Origin: Brevundimonas sp. UBA7635
GTDB taxonomy: Bacteria > Pseudomonadota > Alphaproteobacteria > Caulobacterales > Caulobacteraceae
Length of the DNA: 22,129 bases
Assembly: GCA_002483865.1 (NCBI GenBank)
Contig: DLIT01000117.1
Coordinates: forward strand, 16,265 to 38,393
Direction: 5' to 3'
A program made the translations under genes and the position numbers. Positions 1 to 6,875 of this stretch are shown one piece after another. The first letter of the stretch is position 1. Every line of letters starts with the position of its first letter. The notes below the pieces were generated by a model. That model worked only from the letters and a program-made list of their open reading frames with translations, had not been told where the DNA came from and did not search any database.

Positions 1-672
1 GCGGCTCCCTTTTCCAGCCCGAACCATTTCGTCCACTATTCGGCCGAGGTGGCGCGGCAGCTGGACGCCAGCGAGCCCAGGGGGGCCTTCTGGGCCAACC
101 AGTTCGACAATCTGGCCAACCGCGCCGCCCACTATGAGGGCACAGCAGCCGAAATCTGGGATCAGACCGACGGCCGACTGGACGGCTTTGTCTGCGCCGT
201 GGGCAGCGGTGGCACTCTTTCCGGCGTCTCGGCCTTCCTGAAGGAACAGAACCCTCGAATCCGTGTCGGCCTGGCTGACCCGGCCGGTGCGGCGCTGCAC
301 AACTGGTTCACCCAGGGCCAGATGACCAGCGAAGGCAGTTCCATCACCGAAGGCATTGGCGTGGCCCGGATCACGGGCAATCTGGAAGGCCTGACGCCCG
401 ACTTCGCCTATCAGATCGAAGACGCGGAGTTCCTGCCGATCCTGTTCGATCTGGTCGAGCATGAAGGGCTGTCGCTGGGCGGCTCATCCGGCGTCAATCT
501 GGCCGGAGCGGTGCGGATGGCGCGAGACCTGGGACCGGGCAAGACCATCGTCACTGTGCTGTGCGACCCCGGCGCGCGCTATGCGTCCAGAATCTTCAAT
601 CCCGACTTCCTGTCCAACAAGGGTCTGCCGACGCCACCCTGGGTGACGACCGACGCGCGGGTGGCAGCCTGA
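1..672 (+). CDS. cysK: Cysteine synthase-family PLP enzyme, 3' part only
   Basis: This is the C-terminal 223 residues of a fold-type II PLP enzyme of the cysteine synthase / cystathionine beta-synthase family, which makes cysteine from O-acetylserine and sulfide. The reading frame is open from base 1, where it reads PNHFVHYSAE, so the gene starts upstream of the window; the GTG at 49 is internal. Visible features are FDNLANRAAHY, the PLP phosphate-binding glycine loop GSGGTLSG (family usually GTGGT), SITEGIG, and SLGGSSGVN near the C-terminus. The catalytic lysine lies upstream and cannot be seen. The Gly-Ser-Gly-Gly-Thr variant and the exact substrate are uncertain: a paralogue acting on another O-acyl or O-phospho amino acid is possible. 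It is convergent with the porin gene and separated from it by two hairpins. Confidence 0.85.
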   Translation, partial: AAPFSSPNHFVHYSAEVARQLDASEPRGAFWANQFDNLANRAAHYEGTAAEIWDQTDGRLDGFVCAVGSGGTLSGVSAFLKEQNPRIRVGLADPAGAALHNWFTQGQMTSEGSSITEGIGVARITGNLEGLTPDFAYQIEDAEFLPILFDLVEHEGLSLGGSSGVNLAGAVRMARDLGPGKTIVTVLCDPGARYASRIFNPDFLSNKGLPTPPWVTTDARVAA

Positions 673-676
673 CCGC

Positions 677-697
677 GTGGCGCAGAATGTGCGCCAC
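677..697 (+). terminator. Hairpin right after cysK stop
   Basis: A perfect 8-bp stem with a 5-base loop, GTGGCGCA-N5-TGCGCCAC, begins 5 bases after the cysK stop codon. It is followed by a pyrimidine-rich stretch (cctcttcgctctt) rather than a clean T run. It could be a weak intrinsic terminator or a 3'-end stabilising hairpin for the cysK transcript. Confidence 0.5.
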
Positions 698-748
698 AGA
701 CCTCTTCGCTCTTGACGATGCGGGTACGCTAATGATGGCCTTACAGCA

Positions 749-784
749 GACAAAAGCCCCGCCTCATCCCAGGCGGGGTTTGTC
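749..784. terminator. Bidirectional terminator between cysK and porin operon
   Basis: A long GC-rich stem is formed by AGCCCCGCCT and AGGCGGGG around a 6-base loop. It is flanked by GACAAA and TTTGTC, which also pair, giving an A-tract/T-tract arrangement usable from both strands. It sits 3 bases beyond the stop codon of the minus-strand porin and 76 bases after the plus-strand cysK stop, the expected place for a shared terminator of convergent genes. On the minus strand the stem is followed by CTTTTGTC. Confidence 0.75.
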
Positions 785-787
785 GTT

Positions 788-2227
788 CTAGAACCGCAGG
801 CCCAGGAAGGTGCCTACGTAGGACTGGTCCGAGCTGTGGGTGGTCTGCTCAAGAAAGTCGCCCGCCTTGGTATAGTTGGCCACGCCCGTGATGCTGACGA
901 GGGGGTTGATGGCATAGCGGGCAAAGACCCCGGTGCGCCAGCCGATATAGGCGGCATCGCCCTCGGTCGCGCTGCGGATCACCATACCGGACAGAGCATA
1001 GAAGCCGTCATCCTTGCTCTGGCGCCACAGGCCCGCCGTATTGGCACCGACCATCAGTTTCGGCGTCGGACGGGCCGTGATCTCGGGCTGAACCAGGATC
1101 AGGTTGGCAAAGCCCAGGTCCGTGCGCAGGCCGGTCGGCTGCGGGAACAAGGGGTTGTAGCTGTTCAGCTCCCCATCGTTCGGGTTCTTGTCACCCGAGC
1201 CGACATCGATGCGAAGCGCCACACGCGGCGACCACTTCACATCGGCAAAGCTGCGGCCGACCACGCCCGAGACATACCAGGCGTCGATGTCAAGGTCGCC
1301 GAAATCGCCCCACTGCTTGACCGCCTCGACGTCATAGTCCCACGGTGACACACGGCCGGTCAGGCGAGCCGAGACCGTATTGCGGTCATCGCGGCCGGTG
1401 CCCACGCGGTCAAAGACAGCGCCCATGCGGTCGGTGTTGGCATAGAGCAGTTCCAAACGCGGAGCCGTGGCCCCCTCGCCCAGGGTCTTGGCGGCCGTCG
1501 CGCCAAACAGGCGGTAGTCATAGTTGGTCGCATCGTCCCACGACGCCTTGCTTTCACGCAGGGCATAGCCGACAAAGGCACCGCCGCTCCAGCCGGTGGG
1601 GCTGTCATACAGGACGCGGACCAGGTCCAGGGCAACGCGGGCGTTGGCCCCTTCGCGCATGTCGAACAGGCGATAGGCCCCCTGGCCGAACTCCTGGCGA
1701 CCGATGCGGGCGCGCAGCCTGCCACCGGCCAGGTCAGTGCGGGCCTCGATAAAGGCCTGGTGCAGGTCGGCGCGGCTTTCCTCGATCACCGGCTCGCCGC
1801 TGTCCAGACCCGAGCTGCGGGCGTCCTGGACATCGACGAAAGCGCGAAGATTATCGCCCAGGTTCAGCTCGCCCCACAGGCGGGCGCGGGTCTGGAAGTT
1901 GCCGTCCTGGTCCTGGGCACCGCGGCCAAAGCGCTCGTTGTTGCGGTGCTCGGCACGGAAGCGAAGCTCGCCGCCAAAGCTGGCCCAGACACCGCTGTGC
2001 TCGCCGGCGATCGGCACATACTTCAGTTGCGACCAGGTCGAGGTGCGTTTGGCCGGATCGGCCAGGTAGGCGTAGTTTTCGTCGTGATTGATCAGCTTGA
2101 ACGGCGGTGGCGCGGGGGCGGCCACGGGGGCTGGGGCCGAAGCCTGGGCGACGGTGGCGGCAGTGTCAGTCGCTGGTATGGCGGCGTGCGAAATCAGGGC
2201 AGCCGCGGCTGCTGTCGTGATAGGCAT
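788..2227 (-). CDS. Outer-membrane porin, alginate-export family type
   Basis: A predicted 479-residue outer-membrane beta-barrel. After a low-complexity Ala/Pro N-terminus (residues 1-43) the mature part starts around FKLINHDENYAYL and carries GGELRFRAEHRNNERFG, typical of the alginate_exp porin family. It then shows alternating amphipathic strands and ends in FLGLRF, the terminal Phe that outer-membrane assembly recognises. The start ATG has GGAGG about 7 bases upstream, and a stop lies in frame a little further upstream. It is the last gene of the salicylate/gentisate operon, 63 bases after the isomerase, so it probably admits aromatic acids through the outer membrane rather than exporting alginate (inference). 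Oddly, the predicted signal peptide has no Lys or Arg in its n-region. Confidence 0.8.
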   Translation of the reverse strand: MPITTAAAAALISHAAIPATDTAATVAQASAPAPVAAPAPPPFKLINHDENYAYLADPAKRTSTWSQLKYVPIAGEHSGVWASFGGELRFRAEHRNNERFGRGAQDQDGNFQTRARLWGELNLGDNLRAFVDVQDARSSGLDSGEPVIEESRADLHQAFIEARTDLAGGRLRARIGRQEFGQGAYRLFDMREGANARVALDLVRVLYDSPTGWSGGAFVGYALRESKASWDDATNYDYRLFGATAAKTLGEGATAPRLELLYANTDRMGAVFDRVGTGRDDRNTVSARLTGRVSPWDYDVEAVKQWGDFGDLDIDAWYVSGVVGRSFADVKWSPRVALRIDVGSGDKNPNDGELNSYNPLFPQPTGLRTDLGFANLILVQPEITARPTPKLMVGANTAGLWRQSKDDGFYALSGMVIRSATEGDAAYIGWRTGVFARYAINPLVSITGVANYTKAGDFLEQTTHSSDQSYVGTFLGLRF

Positions 2228-2245
2228 GGATATCCTCCGGTAGCG

Positions 2246-2263
2246 GCGCGGTTGGATCCGCGC
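2246..2263 (-). other. Intercistronic hairpin before porin
   Basis: GCGCGG-N6-CCGCGC forms a 6-bp GC-only stem within the 63-base gap between the isomerase stop and the porin RBS. There is no T run after it on the minus strand, so it is more likely an mRNA processing or stability element than a terminator. It could let porin transcript levels differ from those of the enzyme genes. Only the inverted repeat itself is seen; the role is inference. Confidence 0.35.
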
Positions 2264-2290
2264 TCAGTTCGGTCAGGGTTTCAGGGAGAT

Positions 2291-2920
2291 TTATTCGGCG
2301 TCGGCCTGTCTGCCCGGGGCCGCGTCGGCGAAAGCCGGAAGCTCCAGACAGGCGGTTTCAAGGGCGATCAGGCGCGGCCAGCGCAGCTCAACACCAAATC
2401 GTCGGGCATTGCCCAGCTGTGGCACGATGAACAGGTCGGCCAGGGTCACCTCAGGGCCAAAGGCAAAGGGACCGGGTTGATGGGCCAGAAGCTGGTCAAT
2501 GGCGTCCAGACCCTCTTCGATCGTGGTCGCCGCCCAGGCCTGGACCTGGTCTTCCGACAGGCCCAGGGCACGCAGGCGCGCCAGCACCTTCAGGTTCTGT
2601 ACCGGGTGGATGTCACAGGCGACTACCTGGGCCACCGCGCGGACCTTGGCCTTGAGCACAGGATCGGCGGGCAGCAGGGCGGGCGACGGTGCCACTTCGT
2701 CAAGGTATTCGATGATGGCGAGAGACTGGGTCAGCACCTCGCCGTCATCGGTCACAAAGGCAGGCAGCAGCCCCTGGGGGTTGAGCGCCAGATAGTCTGG
2801 TGCCCATTGCTCCCCCCTGCGCAGGTGATGAAACGCCTGCTCGGCTTTCAGACCTTTCAGTCCCAGGGCAATACGCACGCGCCAAGAGGCCGTCGATCGA
2901 AAATAACCGTGCAGGGTCAT
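2291..2920 (-). CDS. nagL: Maleylpyruvate isomerase, glutathione-dependent (zeta GST)
   Basis: A 209-residue zeta-class glutathione S-transferase. It is proposed to convert maleylpyruvate, the ring-cleavage product of gentisate, to fumarylpyruvate in the cytoplasm using glutathione. The N-terminal thioredoxin-like domain shows RSTASWRVRIAL at residues 8-19 (zeta signature), NPQGLLP at 48-54 with the cis-proline, and QSLAIIEYLDE at 65-75 for glutathione binding. The rest is the helical domain. The cysteine found in many eukaryotic maleylacetoacetate isomerase signatures is absent. The sequence alone cannot separate maleylpyruvate from maleylacetoacetate isomerase; the neighbouring gentisate dioxygenase decides it. 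ATG 2920 is chosen; a GTG at 2923 is possible, with GGGAG suitably spaced for both. The gene starts 4 bases after the transporter stop. Confidence 0.88.
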   Translation of the reverse strand: MTLHGYFRSTASWRVRIALGLKGLKAEQAFHHLRRGEQWAPDYLALNPQGLLPAFVTDDGEVLTQSLAIIEYLDEVAPSPALLPADPVLKAKVRAVAQVVACDIHPVQNLKVLARLRALGLSEDQVQAWAATTIEEGLDAIDQLLAHQPGPFAFGPEVTLADLFIVPQLGNARRFGVELRWPRLIALETACLELPAFADAAPGRQADAE

Positions 2921-2924
2921 CACT

Positions 2925-4259
2925 TCAGACTCCCGAACGACGGCGGACGCCGCCCAGAATGAAGACCGCCAGCGAGGCCACGACAGCGGGAATGACCGCC
3001 AGCAGGATCAGGCTTTGTGGGGTCCAACCCGCGCCCAGCAGCACGCCGCCGACCAGCGGGCCGACGATGGCACCGATGCGGCCAACGCCCAGGGCCCAAC
3101 CCACGCCTGTGGCGCGGATGTTGGTCGGATAGACAGCAGCCGTCAGGGCATTACAGCCGATCTGGGCACCGACGACGCCGAAGCCCGAAAGGGCCGCGCC
3201 CACCAGCAGCACGGTCAGGTTGGTGCCTCCAAAGGCCAACAGGGCGATGAAGGCAGCTGAAGCTGCATAGGCCGTGCCCAGGACGAGGTAGGGGCTGAAG
3301 CGGTCGATCATGCGACCCAGGGCAATGGCACCGACGACGCCGCCCAGGTTCAGGATGGCGGTGGACAGGATGGCCATCGACAGCGGCAGGCCCGCACCCT
3401 TCAGCAGGGTCGGCAGCCAGTTCACCAGGAAGTACATGACCAGCAGGTTCATGAAGAAGGCGACCCACAGCAGCAGGGTCACCGGGGTGCGACCTTCACG
3501 GAACAGCTGGAAGACCGAGAAGCCCTTGGCAGCTGACGACTGCTCATGCTTCAGGCCGTGGATGAACTCGGCGACCGAGGCGTTGGCGTCGATCTTCTTG
3601 ACGATCGGGGCGATCCTGGCTTCCGGCGCGCCCTTGGCGACCAGGAAACGCACCGATTCCGGCAACATGAAATACAGAACCGGCAGCAGCAGCAACGGCA
3701 GGATGCCGCCGACCAGGAAGACCGATTCCCAACCCCAGTTGGCGATCAGCCCGGTCGAGATCAGGCCACCAATGGTCGAACCCAGGGGGAAGCCGCAGAA
3801 CATCACGGTCACGAGGGTCGCACGCAGGCGGGCTGGGCCGTATTCGCTGGTCAGGGCAATGATGTTCGGCATTGCCGCTCCCAGCCCAACCCCGGTGATG
3901 AAACGATAGATCAGCAGTTCCGTCATTGAACCGGCAAAGGCCGTCAGCAGGGCAAACAGGCCAAAGACGAGGGTCGAGATCAGGATAACGGTCTTGCGGC
4001 CGAACTTGTCAGCGGCGGGGCTGAGGGTAAAGGCACCCACGGTCAGACCCAGCAGGCCGATAGCGAAGATCGGGCCGAACTCGGACGGAGACAGGCCCCA
4101 TTCCTCGGCAATCTTTGGTGCCACGAAGGCGATCGACTGGGTGTCGAAGCCGTCCAGCATGGCGATGATAAAGCACAGCGCGGTCACGCCGAACTGCAGC
4201 GGGCCGAACTTGGCCCGGTCGATTACGGCGTTGCCGCCGCCTTCCCCCATAGCAGCCAT
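2925..4259 (-). CDS. MFS transporter, aromatic acid:H+ symporter type
   Basis: A 444-residue major facilitator with about 12 hydrophobic segments, close to PcaK/GenK/MhbT-type aromatic acid:H+ symporters. The family mark DGFD is in helix 1 (residues 36-39), and the loop 2-3 motif reads ADKFGRKT (83-90). A cytoplasmic central loop lies around KKIDANASVAEF. Its place inside the gentisate operon suggests uptake of salicylate or gentisate across the inner membrane (inference); 3- or 4-hydroxybenzoate are alternatives. The frame is open to a GTG at 4286, but ATG 4259 is preferred: a perfect AGGAGG lies 9 bases upstream, and the extra residues would be unusual for the family. The gene lies 69 bases after the hydrolase. 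Confidence 0.88.
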   Translation of the reverse strand: MAAMGEGGGNAVIDRAKFGPLQFGVTALCFIIAMLDGFDTQSIAFVAPKIAEEWGLSPSEFGPIFAIGLLGLTVGAFTLSPAADKFGRKTVILISTLVFGLFALLTAFAGSMTELLIYRFITGVGLGAAMPNIIALTSEYGPARLRATLVTVMFCGFPLGSTIGGLISTGLIANWGWESVFLVGGILPLLLLPVLYFMLPESVRFLVAKGAPEARIAPIVKKIDANASVAEFIHGLKHEQSSAAKGFSVFQLFREGRTPVTLLLWVAFFMNLLVMYFLVNWLPTLLKGAGLPLSMAILSTAILNLGGVVGAIALGRMIDRFSPYLVLGTAYAASAAFIALLAFGGTNLTVLLVGAALSGFGVVGAQIGCNALTAAVYPTNIRATGVGWALGVGRIGAIVGPLVGGVLLGAGWTPQSLILLAVIPAVVASLAVFILGGVRRRSGV

Positions 4260-4268
4260 GGGATACAT

Positions 4269-4282
4269 CCTCCTGCAGGAGG
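4269..4282. promoter_or_regulatory. Palindrome containing the transporter RBS
   Basis: CCTCCTGCAGGAGG is a perfect 14-bp palindrome whose minus-strand right half is the AGGAGG ribosome-binding site of the transporter, 9 bases before its ATG. In RNA the SD could pair with the anti-SD-like left half, but with no loop bases such a hairpin would be strained. Seen directly; any regulatory role is inference. Confidence 0.4.
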
Positions 4283-4284
4283 GC

Positions 4285-4323
4285 ACGTCTAGCGCGTACC
4301 TCTCCTTGTTGAAATTTAGACGT
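4285..4323. repeat. Inverted repeat upstream of transporter
   Basis: ACGTCTA and TAGACGT are 7-bp inverted copies separated by 25 bases, in the 69-base gap between the hydrolase stop and the transporter start. The loop contains a second SD-like AAGGAGAGG on the minus strand. Together with the adjacent palindrome it suggests structured leader RNA in the middle of the operon. Confidence 0.35.
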
Positions 4324-4328
4324 TTTTA

Positions 4329-5027
4329 TTAGGCGACAGGCTTACCCACGCTGATTTCCAGATCGCTGAGGCCGTCGATGGTGACGCGGATGTCGTCGCC
4401 GGGGACCGCGGCCCCGACGCCGGCGGGCGTGCCGGTGTAGATCAGGTCGCCCGGATGGATTTCCCAAAGCGTCGAGAGATAGGCGATGATGTCATCGACC
4501 GGCCAGATCAGTTCGGCCAGATCGGCGTCCTGCTTCACCTCGCCGTTGACGGTCAGCTTGATGGCACCCTTGTTCGGGTCGAAATCGCCTTCGCCCGCCT
4601 TGTGGATCAGACCCAGGGGCGAGGACTGCTCGACATTCTTGCCGGTATCCCACGGACGGCCCTGAGCACGGGCTTCCAGTTGCAGGTCGCGGCGCGTCAT
4701 ATCCAGGCCCGTGGCATAGCCCCAGACGTGGTTCTGAGCCTGCTCGACGGGAATATTGCGACCACCCTTGCCCACCGCGATGACCAGTTCGGCTTCGTAG
4801 TGGAAGTTCTCGGTCTTGGACGGATAGGCGATGGTGGTGCCCGACGGCACGACCGTCTCGGCCCAGGCGGTGAAGAAGAAGGGCGGCTCGCGGTCCGGGT
4901 CGCGACCCATCTCGCGGGCGTGGGCGGCATAGTTGCGACCAACGCAGAAGATACGGCGAACCGGGAAATCGTCGCCGGTCGAGGTCTTGGCCAGGACCGG
5001 ATCGGGCAGTTGGAACAACAGGCTCAC
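4329..5027 (-). CDS. nagK: Fumarylpyruvate hydrolase (FAH family)
   Basis: A 232-residue single-domain member of the fumarylacetoacetate hydrolase family, proposed to split fumarylpyruvate into fumarate and pyruvate, the last step of the gentisate pathway. Seen are RNYAAHAREMG (31-41), the metal-binding FHYEAELV with Glu78 and Glu80, GLDMTRRDLQ with Asp109, WDTGKN, and the C-terminal GDLIYTGTPAGVG typical of the family. The length fits bacterial fumarylpyruvate hydrolases. The start is a GTG overlapping the dioxygenase stop by 4 bases (GTGA) with AAGGAAG upstream, indicating translational coupling. Other FAH activities, such as acylpyruvate hydrolysis, cannot be excluded from sequence, but the operon context is strong. 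Confidence 0.9.
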   Translation of the reverse strand: MSLLFQLPDPVLAKTSTGDDFPVRRIFCVGRNYAAHAREMGRDPDREPPFFFTAWAETVVPSGTTIAYPSKTENFHYEAELVIAVGKGGRNIPVEQAQNHVWGYATGLDMTRRDLQLEARAQGRPWDTGKNVEQSSPLGLIHKAGEGDFDPNKGAIKLTVNGEVKQDADLAELIWPVDDIIAYLSTLWEIHPGDLIYTGTPAGVGAAVPGDDIRVTIDGLSDLEISVGKPVA

Positions 5028-6076
5028 GCGTTTTCTTCCTTATAGAGATTGAGTTTTTCCTGACAGGCCTTGTCCGAATAGCCGAACAGGACCAGCTGCG
5101 AGTTGGCGCGGAAAACGACTTCCTTCCACGACGGCACCACCAGGATGTCGCGCGGGCTCAGCACCGTGGTCTCACCATCGATCACCGCCTCGCCGGTTCC
5201 TTCGACCACCACGAAGATGGTGCCATCGGTCGCGCGGCGCGGCTTGGTTTCGAAGCCGGCGGGCATCAGCCGGACATGGGCCGAGATGGTGGCCATGATC
5301 GGCCCGCCGTTGATCGGGTTCAGGAACTCCAGGGCATGGCCCAGGTGCGGATCGATCTCGGCCCCGGACGACGCCATGGCATCCAGCGTCGGCCGCCATT
5401 CAGCATAGGGATAGTGGAACAGCGGCTGATGCGCCGGACGGCGGTCGGCCGTATGCCCCTTCAGCGGGCGCATGTTGCGGCCATAGCGGGTCAGGCTGTC
5501 GCCTGCCGGTGCCGCCTCGGGGAACTGATCCTCGTGATAGTGCTCGGCAAAGCTGGCGTCGAAATGGCGCACGGTCGGGATATCCAGGCCATCCAGCCAG
5601 ATCATCGGCGTGTCGGTCGGATTGCCGTGGTCGTGCCATTGACCGCCCGGCGTCAGAACCAGGTCGAACTGGTGCATCACCGCCTTCTCGCCATCGACCG
5701 AGGTAAAGGCTCCCCCGCCTTCCATCACGAAGCGCAGGGCGCACTGGGTATGGCGGTGGGCAGGCGCAATCTCGCCCGGCAGGATCAGTTGCAGACCGGC
5801 ATAGAGGCTGGGCGTGATGCCCGACTGGCCCGCAAGGCCCGGATTTTCAAGGATCAGCACCCGGCGCTCGGCCTGCTTGGCGCTGATCAGGTCGCCAGCG
5901 CGCATCAGATAGTCGCGGGCCTTGTCATAGTCCCATTTGTGAACCTGGGCTGGCGATTGCGGCTGGGGCAGCACCAGAGCCGCCAGCTTCTCCCACAAAG
6001 GATAAAGACCTTCGGGCTCCATCTGCTGATAGAGGTCGTTCAACTGGACCTGATTGTCATTGGTCAGTTGCGTCAT
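5024..6076 (-). CDS. nagI: Gentisate 1,2-dioxygenase
   Basis: A 350-residue bicupin iron(II) extradiol-type dioxygenase that opens the ring of gentisate between C1 and the carboxyl-bearing C2 to give maleylpyruvate. The N-terminal cupin carries APAHRHTQCALRFVMEG with His107 and His109, and GGQWHDHGNP with His148. These match the three-histidine iron site of the family. The C-terminal cupin (about 230-335) includes PAGFETKPRRATDGTIFVVVEG. Length and motifs are those of the GtdA/NagI group rather than 1-hydroxy-2-naphthoate dioxygenase, although that relative is the main alternative. ATG 6076 has GGAGGG 7 bases upstream. The gene follows the ferredoxin by 3 bases and overlaps the hydrolase by 4. 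Confidence 0.93.
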   Translation of the reverse strand: MTQLTNDNQVQLNDLYQQMEPEGLYPLWEKLAALVLPQPQSPAQVHKWDYDKARDYLMRAGDLISAKQAERRVLILENPGLAGQSGITPSLYAGLQLILPGEIAPAHRHTQCALRFVMEGGGAFTSVDGEKAVMHQFDLVLTPGGQWHDHGNPTDTPMIWLDGLDIPTVRHFDASFAEHYHEDQFPEAAPAGDSLTRYGRNMRPLKGHTADRRPAHQPLFHYPYAEWRPTLDAMASSGAEIDPHLGHALEFLNPINGGPIMATISAHVRLMPAGFETKPRRATDGTIFVVVEGTGEAVIDGETTVLSPRDILVVPSWKEVVFRANSQLVLFGYSDKACQEKLNLYKEENA

Positions 6077-6079
6077 GGT

Positions 6080-6409
6080 TCAGCCCTCCCAACCGACGTG
6101 CAGCACGCCGTCCTGAAGTTTTACCGGAAAGGTGCGCACAGCCACCGAGCACGGGGCATCGATCGCTTCTCCGGTTTTGACGTTGAATGTGCCCTGATGC
6201 AGCGGGCACTCGATCAGGTCGCCGTCCAGATAGCCGTCCGCGAGGCTGGCATTGCCGTGGGTGCACAGATCGGCAGTGGCGAAATACTCGCCCTCGACTG
6301 CATAAAGCGCCACGTTGATGCCGTTGACGTGAGCCTTGGTCACGCCGTGTTCTTCAAGGGCTGCAGGCGGCACGGTGGCCACCCACGACAGGGTTGCTGT
6401 GTCGGTCAT
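6080..6409 (-). CDS. Rieske [2Fe-2S] ferredoxin of the ring hydroxylase
   Basis: A 109-residue Rieske-type ferredoxin that carries electrons from the reductase to the oxygenase. The cluster ligands are seen as CTH (Cys49, His51) and CPLH (Cys68, His71), with no membrane anchor or signal peptide, so it is a soluble cytoplasmic electron carrier like the NagAb/BphA3 group. Its ATG overlaps the beta-subunit stop (ATGA), and it lies just before gentisate dioxygenase, so it belongs to the same transcript. A nitrite-reductase small-subunit-like role is excluded by context rather than by sequence. Confidence 0.9.
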   Translation of the reverse strand: MTDTATLSWVATVPPAALEEHGVTKAHVNGINVALYAVEGEYFATADLCTHGNASLADGYLDGDLIECPLHQGTFNVKTGEAIDAPCSVAVRTFPVKLQDGVLHVGWEG

Positions 6410-6873
6410 GCCGGATACACCAGAGAGTTCGGGATCATTTCGGAATCGAACACGACAATGCGTTCGACAAAGCGGAGGCGGTCGCCATCGCGCACGATCT
6501 TGTCGTGACAGACCGCCGACAGGACGATGTCCGAGGACTTGTCGATCAGGGTCTGAACCACCAGAAGATTGTGGCGGACGCTGGCAACGCCATCCTCTTC
6601 ACCGATCAGGCGCGGAGCCGTCGGGAAGCGGCGATAATAGCGCGGGGCGTACATCTGGGTACGCGTCAGGCCCGTGACGCGGTCCTTCAGCATCCCCCGG
6701 CTCTCGGCCTGCATGGTGCACAGAGTGTAACCGGCCTCAAAGTTTTCGCGCGGGATCACGCGATACAGGCAGTCCTCGGTAAAATATTCCGGCCAGGCGT
6801 CCAGGTCGACATCGTCGAGCGCGCCGTAATAGGCATCGTACAGGTCACGGATTTCGTCGCGTGTAATGCTCAT
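6406..6873 (-). CDS. nagH: Ring-hydroxylating oxygenase beta (small) subunit
   Basis: A 155-residue small subunit of an aromatic-ring hydroxylating oxygenase (SnoaL-like cone fold), mainly structural in the alpha3beta3 complex. Seen are DLYDAYYGALDDVDLDAWPEYF near the N-terminus split over residues about 10-31, ESRGMLKDRVTGL, and the C-terminal LRFVERIVVFDSEMIPNSLVYP that closes such subunits. ATG 6873 is preferred to a GTG at 6909, because MSITRDEIRDLY is the usual beginning and the longer form would run into the alpha-subunit gene. The alpha stop lies 2 bases upstream, and the 3' end overlaps the ferredoxin start by 4 bases. Confidence 0.88.
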   Translation of the reverse strand: MSITRDEIRDLYDAYYGALDDVDLDAWPEYFTEDCLYRVIPRENFEAGYTLCTMQAESRGMLKDRVTGLTRTQMYAPRYYRRFPTAPRLIGEEDGVASVRHNLLVVQTLIDKSSDIVLSAVCHDKIVRDGDRLRFVERIVVFDSEMIPNSLVYPA

Positions 6874-6875
6874 GC

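Noticed and set aside
1760..2962. Long plus-strand open frame (about 400 codons) opposite the porin and isomerase genes
   Set aside because: It lies antisense to two well-supported genes, its translation is Gly/Arg/Gln-rich with no family motif, and long antisense frames are common in GC-rich coding DNA.
5276..6508. Plus-strand open frame of 410 codons opposite gentisate dioxygenase and ferredoxin
   Set aside because: Crosses two convincing minus-strand genes and their junction; no domain seen.
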